Source of the DNA: Mycoplasma simbae ATCC 49888 | GTDB lineage: Bacteria; Bacillota_I; Bacilli_A; Mycoplasmatales; Metamycoplasmataceae | Assembly (NCBI RefSeq): GCF_000702705.1 | Contig: NZ_JNJG01000010.1 | Span: 1 to 47,699, forward strand | Length of the DNA: 47,699 nucleotides | Direction: 5' to 3' | Part shown: one piece after another, positions 44,169-47,699 of the stretch | How the letters are laid out: every line of letters starts with the position of its first letter | How positions within the stretch are numbered: the stretch's first letter is position 1 | Notes under the pieces: generated by a model | What the model saw: only the letters and a program-made list of their open reading frames with translations | What the model was told of the DNA's origin: nothing | Database searches by the model: none | Translations under genes and position numbers: made by a program

Positions 44169-44714
44169 ATGAACTTAAAGAAACATTATTTAGAAACTGT
44201 AGTACCAGCACTTAAACAAGAGTTCAACTTCAGCTCAATTATGCAAGTGCCACGTCTTGAAAAAATTGTTTTAAACATGACCGCAGGTAAAGAAGTAACT
44301 AACTCAAAAGCAATCGAAGAAGTATTAAACGAATTAACACTAATTTCTGGTCAAAAACCTTACCAAACTGTGGCTAGAAAATCAAATGCATCATGAAAAT
44401 TAAGAGAAGGTATGCCTATGGGGGGTAAAGTTACTCTTCGTAGAGACAGAATGTGAGAATTTTTAGAAAAATTAATTCACATTGCTATGCCTCGTATTCG
44501 TGATTTCCGTGGGGCTAACCCTAAAGCCTTTGATGGCAGAGGAAATTACTCATTAGGAATTAAAGAAGAAATCATCTTCCCAGAAATCGATTTTGACAAA
44601 ATTAGAAGAATTAAAGGATTAGACGTACAATTAATCACTTCAACTAATTCAGACGTTGAAGCGAAAAGATTACTAGAATTAATTGGTATGAGATTTGTAA
44701 AAGGAGATAAATAG
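44169..44714 (+). CDS. rplE: 50S ribosomal protein L5
   Basis: 181 aa, read through UGA codons at 44394-44396 and 44454-44456 (NASWKLREG, DRMWEFLEKL). [31 protein letters not shown] and the final ELIGMRFVK are family marks. L5 binds 5S rRNA. The start ATG is only 2 nt after the rplX stop; the ribosome site (AAGGA) is inside rplX. Confidence 0.96.
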
Positions 44715-44716
44715 TT

Positions 44717-44902
44717 ATGGCTAAAGCATCTTTAAAAGCAAAACAAAAAAAACACCCTAAATTCTCAACCCGTGCTTACACACGTTGCGAATTATGCGGT
44801 CGTCCACATGCTGTTTTAAGAAAATTCCAAATTTGCCGTATTTGCTTCCGTGTTAAAGCACACGCAGGTCAAATTCCGGGCTACAAGAAAGCGAGTTGAT
44901 AA
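44717..44902 (+). CDS. rpsN: 30S ribosomal protein S14, zinc-binding type
   Basis: 61 aa, the standard length for the short zinc-type S14. Four cysteines in two CxxC pairs (C24-C27 and C40-C43, in CELCGR and CRICF) bind zinc. The family's terminal KKASW is complete only if TGA at 44897-44899 is Trp, with TAA at 44900-44902 as stop. This is a clean marker of the genetic code used here. Confidence 0.96.
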
Positions 44903-44904
44903 TT

Positions 44905-45300
44905 ATGTTTATTACAGATCCAATTTCAGATATGATTGTGCGTATTAAAAACGCCAACCAAAGAAAATTCAAAACAGTAAACATTCCTTTTTCAAACAAA
45001 AAAGCCAAAATCCTAGACATTCTTTTAGCAGAAGGCTATATCCAAGCCGTTAACGTTAAAGGCGAAGGCGTGGACAAAACCTTAGAAGTGAGCCTAAAAT
45101 ACAAAGGCAACCAAAGAGCAATTATCGATTTCAAACGTATTTCAAAACCAGGTCTAAAAGTGTATTCTTCAGCGCAAGAATTACCAACTGTATTATCTGG
45201 ATATGGAACAGCTATCATTTCAACTTCAAAAGGAATGATGACTGAAAAACAAGCACGTAAGGAAAATGTTGGCGGTGAAGTTATCGCTATCATTTGATAG
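44905..45300 (+). CDS. rpsH: 30S ribosomal protein S8
   Basis: 131 aa. MFITDPISDMIVRIKNANQ at the start and the S8 signature GYGTAIISTSKGMMT near the end; the last residue is Trp from UGA (45295-45297), with TAG following. An ATG three codons upstream overlaps rpsN, but the family start favours 44905. No strong ribosome site is seen, so translation probably continues from rpsN. Confidence 0.95.
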
Positions 45301-45309
45301 GGGGTTAAT

Positions 45310-45849
45310 ATGTCACGTGTTGGAAATAGAATATTAACAATCCCTGCTGGTGTGGAAGTAAAACTAGACGGAACCAAATTTAGCGTTAAAGGTAAATTAG
45401 GCGAACTAGAAGCACTTTTTTCACCACTTATTGCTATCAAAATTGAAGACAATAAAATTAGCACCTTAAGAGCAAACGAAGAAAAAACTACTAAACAATT
45501 ACACGGAACAACTAACGCACTAATAAGCAACATGCTAATTGGTGTGTCAGCTGGTTTCAAAAAAGAATTAGTAATCAAAGGGGTAGGTTACAAAGCTACC
45601 TTAAAAGGTGAACAATTAGAATTAGCAGTTGGTAAATCACACTTAGAACTTTTAAACATCCCTTCAGATGTTAAAGTTGAATTACCAAAACCAACAGAAA
45701 TCGTTTTAACATCAATTTCAAAAGAGAGCGTTGGCCAATTTGCGGCTATAGTTCGTGCAACAAGAAAACCAAGCCCTTACTCAGGTAAAGGTGTGGCATA
45801 CAAAGATGAAGTTATTCGTCGTAAAGAAGGGAAAACTGCTGCTAAGTAG
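45310..45849 (+). CDS. rplF: 50S ribosomal protein L6
   Basis: 179 aa, normal length. MSRVGNRILTIPAGVEV at the start, a duplicated fold, and the signature RKPSPYSGKGVAYKDEVIRR near the end. L6 sits by the sarcin-ricin loop where the translation factors bind. TAGGGGG upstream gives the ribosome site; the stop is TAG. Confidence 0.96.
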   Translation: MSRVGNRILTIPAGVEVKLDGTKFSVKGKLGELEALFSPLIAIKIEDNKISTLRANEEKTTKQLHGTTNALISNMLIGVSAGFKKELVIKGVGYKATLKGEQLELAVGKSHLELLNIPSDVKVELPKPTEIVLTSISKESVGQFAAIVRATRKPSPYSGKGVAYKDEVIRRKEGKTAAK

Positions 45850-45866
45850 TTTCGAAAGGATAGATT

Positions 45867-46223
45867 ATGGCTACATTATCAAGAAACCAAGCACGTCAAA
45901 AGAAACACTTACGTGAACGTCAATCAATCATTGGTACTTCAACCAAACCACGTTTGAGCGTTTTCAAATCACACCAAAACTTTTATGCACAACTAATTGA
46001 TGACTCTAAAGGTGTTACACTAGCAAGTGTATCTACTTTAGTTAAAGGCGAATTCCACGGCAACATTGCTTCAGCTGTTGAAGCAGGTAAACAAATGGCT
46101 GCTAAAATTGAAAAATTAAACATTACTGAAATCGTATTTGACCGTTCAGGTTACATTTACCATGGTCGTGTTAAAGCTTTCGCGCAAGCAGTGAGAGAAC
46201 ACGCGAAAGGAGTTAAATTCTAA
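45867..46223 (+). CDS. rplR: 50S ribosomal protein L18
   Basis: 118 aa, normal length. It binds 5S rRNA together with L5. Signs: [18 protein letters not shown], ending [21 protein letters not shown]. The GAAAGGA site is 17 nt after the rplF stop. The stop overlaps the rpsE start. Confidence 0.95.
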   Translation: MATLSRNQARQKKHLRERQSIIGTSTKPRLSVFKSHQNFYAQLIDDSKGVTLASVSTLVKGEFHGNIASAVEAGKQMAAKIEKLNITEIVFDRSGYIYHGRVKAFAQAVREHAKGVKF

Positions 46224-46834
46224 TGGCAGAAGTTAAAAACGAAGCAAACGCAACTTTAGAAGTTGTTAAACCAGCTGAAACTAAAAGTGAAGTTAAACAA
46301 CGTACACCAAGAGTAAACAAAGAACGTAGACAACCAAGAAGAAGAGAAGAAGCAGCAAATAACGAATTTAGCGAAAAAGTTATTGCTATTTCGAGAGTTT
46401 CTAAAACTGTTAAAGGTGGAAGAAGATTCTCATTCTCAGCTTTTGTGGTAGTGGGAGACAAAAAAGGACGTGTTGGTTTTGGACATGGTAAAGCTAACGA
46501 AGTTCCTGACTCAATCAAAAAAGCAGTTAAAGACGCTAAAAACAACTTAATCACTTTACCAGTATTGCACGGTACAGTTCCACACCAAAACGAAGCTAAA
46601 TTCTTAGCTTCTAAAGTGCTACTTAAACCAGCTGCAAAAGGTACTGGGATTGTAGCTTCTTCAACTGTACGTGCTGTTGTTGAATTAGCAGGTTACACTG
46701 ACTTATATTCAAAAACTTATGGTTCACGTTCAAAATCTAACATCGTTAGAGCAACTTTAAAAGCACTGACCCAAATGCGTACACCAGAACAAATTGCCGA
46801 CATTAGAGGCAAAGACGTTAAAGACTTACTATAA
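46223..46834 (+). CDS. rpsE: 30S ribosomal protein S5 with N-terminal extension
   Basis: 203 aa, against about 165 usual. The S5 double-stranded-RNA-binding core begins near residue 50 ([20 protein letters not shown], then [20 protein letters not shown]). Before it lies a basic, Glu/Arg-rich region including [10 protein letters not shown]5 contributes to decoding accuracy and lines the mRNA entry. It is the last gene before a structured spacer. Confidence 0.95.
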   Translation: MAEVKNEANATLEVVKPAETKSEVKQRTPRVNKERRQPRRREEAANNEFSEKVIAISRVSKTVKGGRRFSFSAFVVVGDKKGRVGFGHGKANEVPDSIKKAVKDAKNNLITLPVLHGTVPHQNEAKFLASKVLLKPAAKGTGIVASSTVRAVVELAGYTDLYSKTYGSRSKSNIVRATLKALTQMRTPEQIADIRGKDVKDLL

Positions 46835-46922
46835 TTAAATAAAGTTTAGTTAAGCAACTTGAAACACGATTTTCAAAAGTACTTTTCAAACAGATTTATT
46901 TAATTACTTAAAGGAGACAATA
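46835..46922 (+). repeat. Spacer with stem-loop between rpsE and rplO, no rpmD
   Basis: 88 nt with no reading frame for L30 (rpmD), which lies here in many bacteria. AATTAAATAAA (46833-46843) pairs with TTTATTTAATT (46895-46905), enclosing the palindrome AAAAGTACTTTT (46875-46886). The rplO ribosome site AAAGGAG follows. The stem could protect or process the mRNA. Confidence 0.6.
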
Positions 46923-47363
46923 ATGAGCATTTCATTAAACACACTTAAACCAACATTAGGTTCACGTAAAGAAAAACACCGTGTTGGTCGTGGTCACGCA
47001 GCCGGTAAAGGTAAACAAGCCGGTAAAGGTCAATCAGGTCAAAACAAACGTCACGGTCACAGACCAGGATTTGAAGGTGGACAAACACCTTGATTCCGTC
47101 GTATTGGTAAACGTGGATTTACAAACGTAAACCACGTTGAATACCAAGTTGTTAACTTAAGCGATTTAGAACAAAGATTTAACGCTAACGATACAGTAAA
47201 CTTAGAAACTCTAATTGTTGCTAACTTAATTAAAAGAAACTTACCTGTTAAAGTTTTAGCTCAAGGTAAATTAACTAAAAAATTATTAGTAAACGTGCAC
47301 GCTGCTTCACAAGCTGCTATTGATGCTATTGAAGCTGCTGGTGGAGAATTCAAAGCACTTTAA
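46923..47363 (+). CDS. rplO: 50S ribosomal protein L15
   Basis: 146 aa, normal length, with the Gly/Lys/Arg-rich N-terminal part ([20 protein letters not shown]), [17 protein letters not shown] (Trp from UGA) and a globular C-terminal part. L15 is a late-assembly scaffold. In most bacteria secY follows; here a terminator follows within 10 nt, so this is the operon's last gene. Confidence 0.95.
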
Positions 47364-47372
47364 TTCCTCATT

Positions 47373-47399
47373 AACAAGCCCAAAAAGGCTTGTTTTTTT
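47373..47399 (+). terminator. Intrinsic terminator of the ribosomal protein operon
   Basis: AACAAGCC (47373-47380), loop CAAAAA and GGCTTGTT (47387-47394) are followed by a T run to 47399. Confidence 0.88.
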
Positions 47400-47552
47400 A
47401 TTATTTGTGCCCTTAAAACAGGCCTAAAATACTCGCTCAAAAAAAATTAAAAATTTTCTTCGCATATTTAAAAAAAAGAGTATATTTATATCAGCAACTA
47501 GCAAATAGCGTTGTAAACATTCTTAAGATCATTAAAAAAATTTAATTATTTA

Positions 47553-47581
47553 TTAGGCGATTTTAGAAATTGTGTTATCAT
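47553..47581 (+). promoter_or_regulatory. Candidate rRNA promoter
   Basis: TTAGGC (47553-47558), a 17-nt spacer and TATCAT (47576-47581) with a TG extension (TGT before it). It would start transcription about 60 nt before the 16S gene. TATATT near 47481 is a second -10-like string. Neither is close to consensus, so this is tentative. Confidence 0.35.
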
Positions 47582-47588
47582 TATTTAG

Positions 47589-47602
47589 CAACTTGTTAGT
47601 TG
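47589..47602 (+). repeat. rRNA leader hairpin
   Basis: CAACT (47589-47593), loop TGTT and AGTTG (47598-47602) form a short stem just before the boxA-like sequence. Confidence 0.45.
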
Positions 47603-47608
47603 ATATAT

Positions 47609-47620
47609 TGTTCTTTGAAA
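47609..47620 (+). promoter_or_regulatory. boxA-like antitermination signal of the rRNA leader
   Basis: TGTTCTTTGAAA matches the boxA-type sequence found before 16S genes in Firmicutes and mycoplasmas, where NusB and S10 bind the nascent RNA. It lies about 30 nt before the 16S start. Confidence 0.7.
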
Positions 47621-47649
47621 ACTAGATATATAAACATGACGAAGTCAAT

Positions 47650-47699
<50 letters not shown>

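Overview
The window comes from a mycoplasma (Mollicutes) that reads UGA as tryptophan. The sequence shows this directly. Ribosomal protein S14 ends KASW and S8 ends AIIW only if UGA is Trp, and L2, L3, L4, L5, L15, L16, S3 and S19 are whole only with that code. The DNA is AT-rich, genes are tightly packed, and the start of the 16S rRNA is of Mycoplasma type. I cannot name the species.

Positions 1-1700 look like an accessory region. They hold the 5' part of an IS30-type transposase gene running off the left edge (minus strand), a stand-alone DnaB-type helicase core gene (447-1298, minus), and several strong inverted repeats. An 11-bp inverted repeat flanks the helicase gene.

Positions 1705-37405 hold two tandem copies of one three-gene cassette, which I do not recognise from any named system. 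Each cassette encodes, in order, a single-pass membrane protein of 77-79 aa (here S), a giant protein A of about 2,920 aa and a giant protein B of about 2,900 aa. A and B have an N-terminal hydrophobic segment, roughly 2,500 residues of charged, Ala/Gln/Leu/Lys-rich helical sequence, and a C-terminal domain of about 390 residues rich in Trp and Tyr. The start of that C-terminal domain is recognisably shared by A and B. A and B overlap by 8 nt in both cassettes, so they are probably made together. The cassettes have diverged at the protein level but keep the same order and junctions. B of the first cassette (B1) has a one-base frameshift near 17166 that would remove its C-terminal domain. The inference is a surface-exposed, membrane-anchored complex of very long helical proteins with S as a small partner.

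Positions 37406-47363 hold a ribosomal protein operon in the order rpsJ-rplC-rplD-rplW-rplB-rpsS-rplV-rpsC-rplP-rpmC-rpsQ-rplN-rplX-rplE-rpsN-rpsH-rplF-rplR-rpsE-rplO. Many genes are joined by TAATG stop/start overlaps. rpmD is absent, and the usual downstream genes (secY, adk, map) do not follow: a terminator comes right after rplO. A leader of about 400 nt before rpsJ contains a direct repeat of about 42 nt. Several of these proteins (L3, L4, L23, S5) carry extensions.

Positions 47364-47699 hold the terminator, an rRNA leader with a boxA-like antitermination signal, and the first 50 nt or so of a 16S rRNA gene leaving the right edge.
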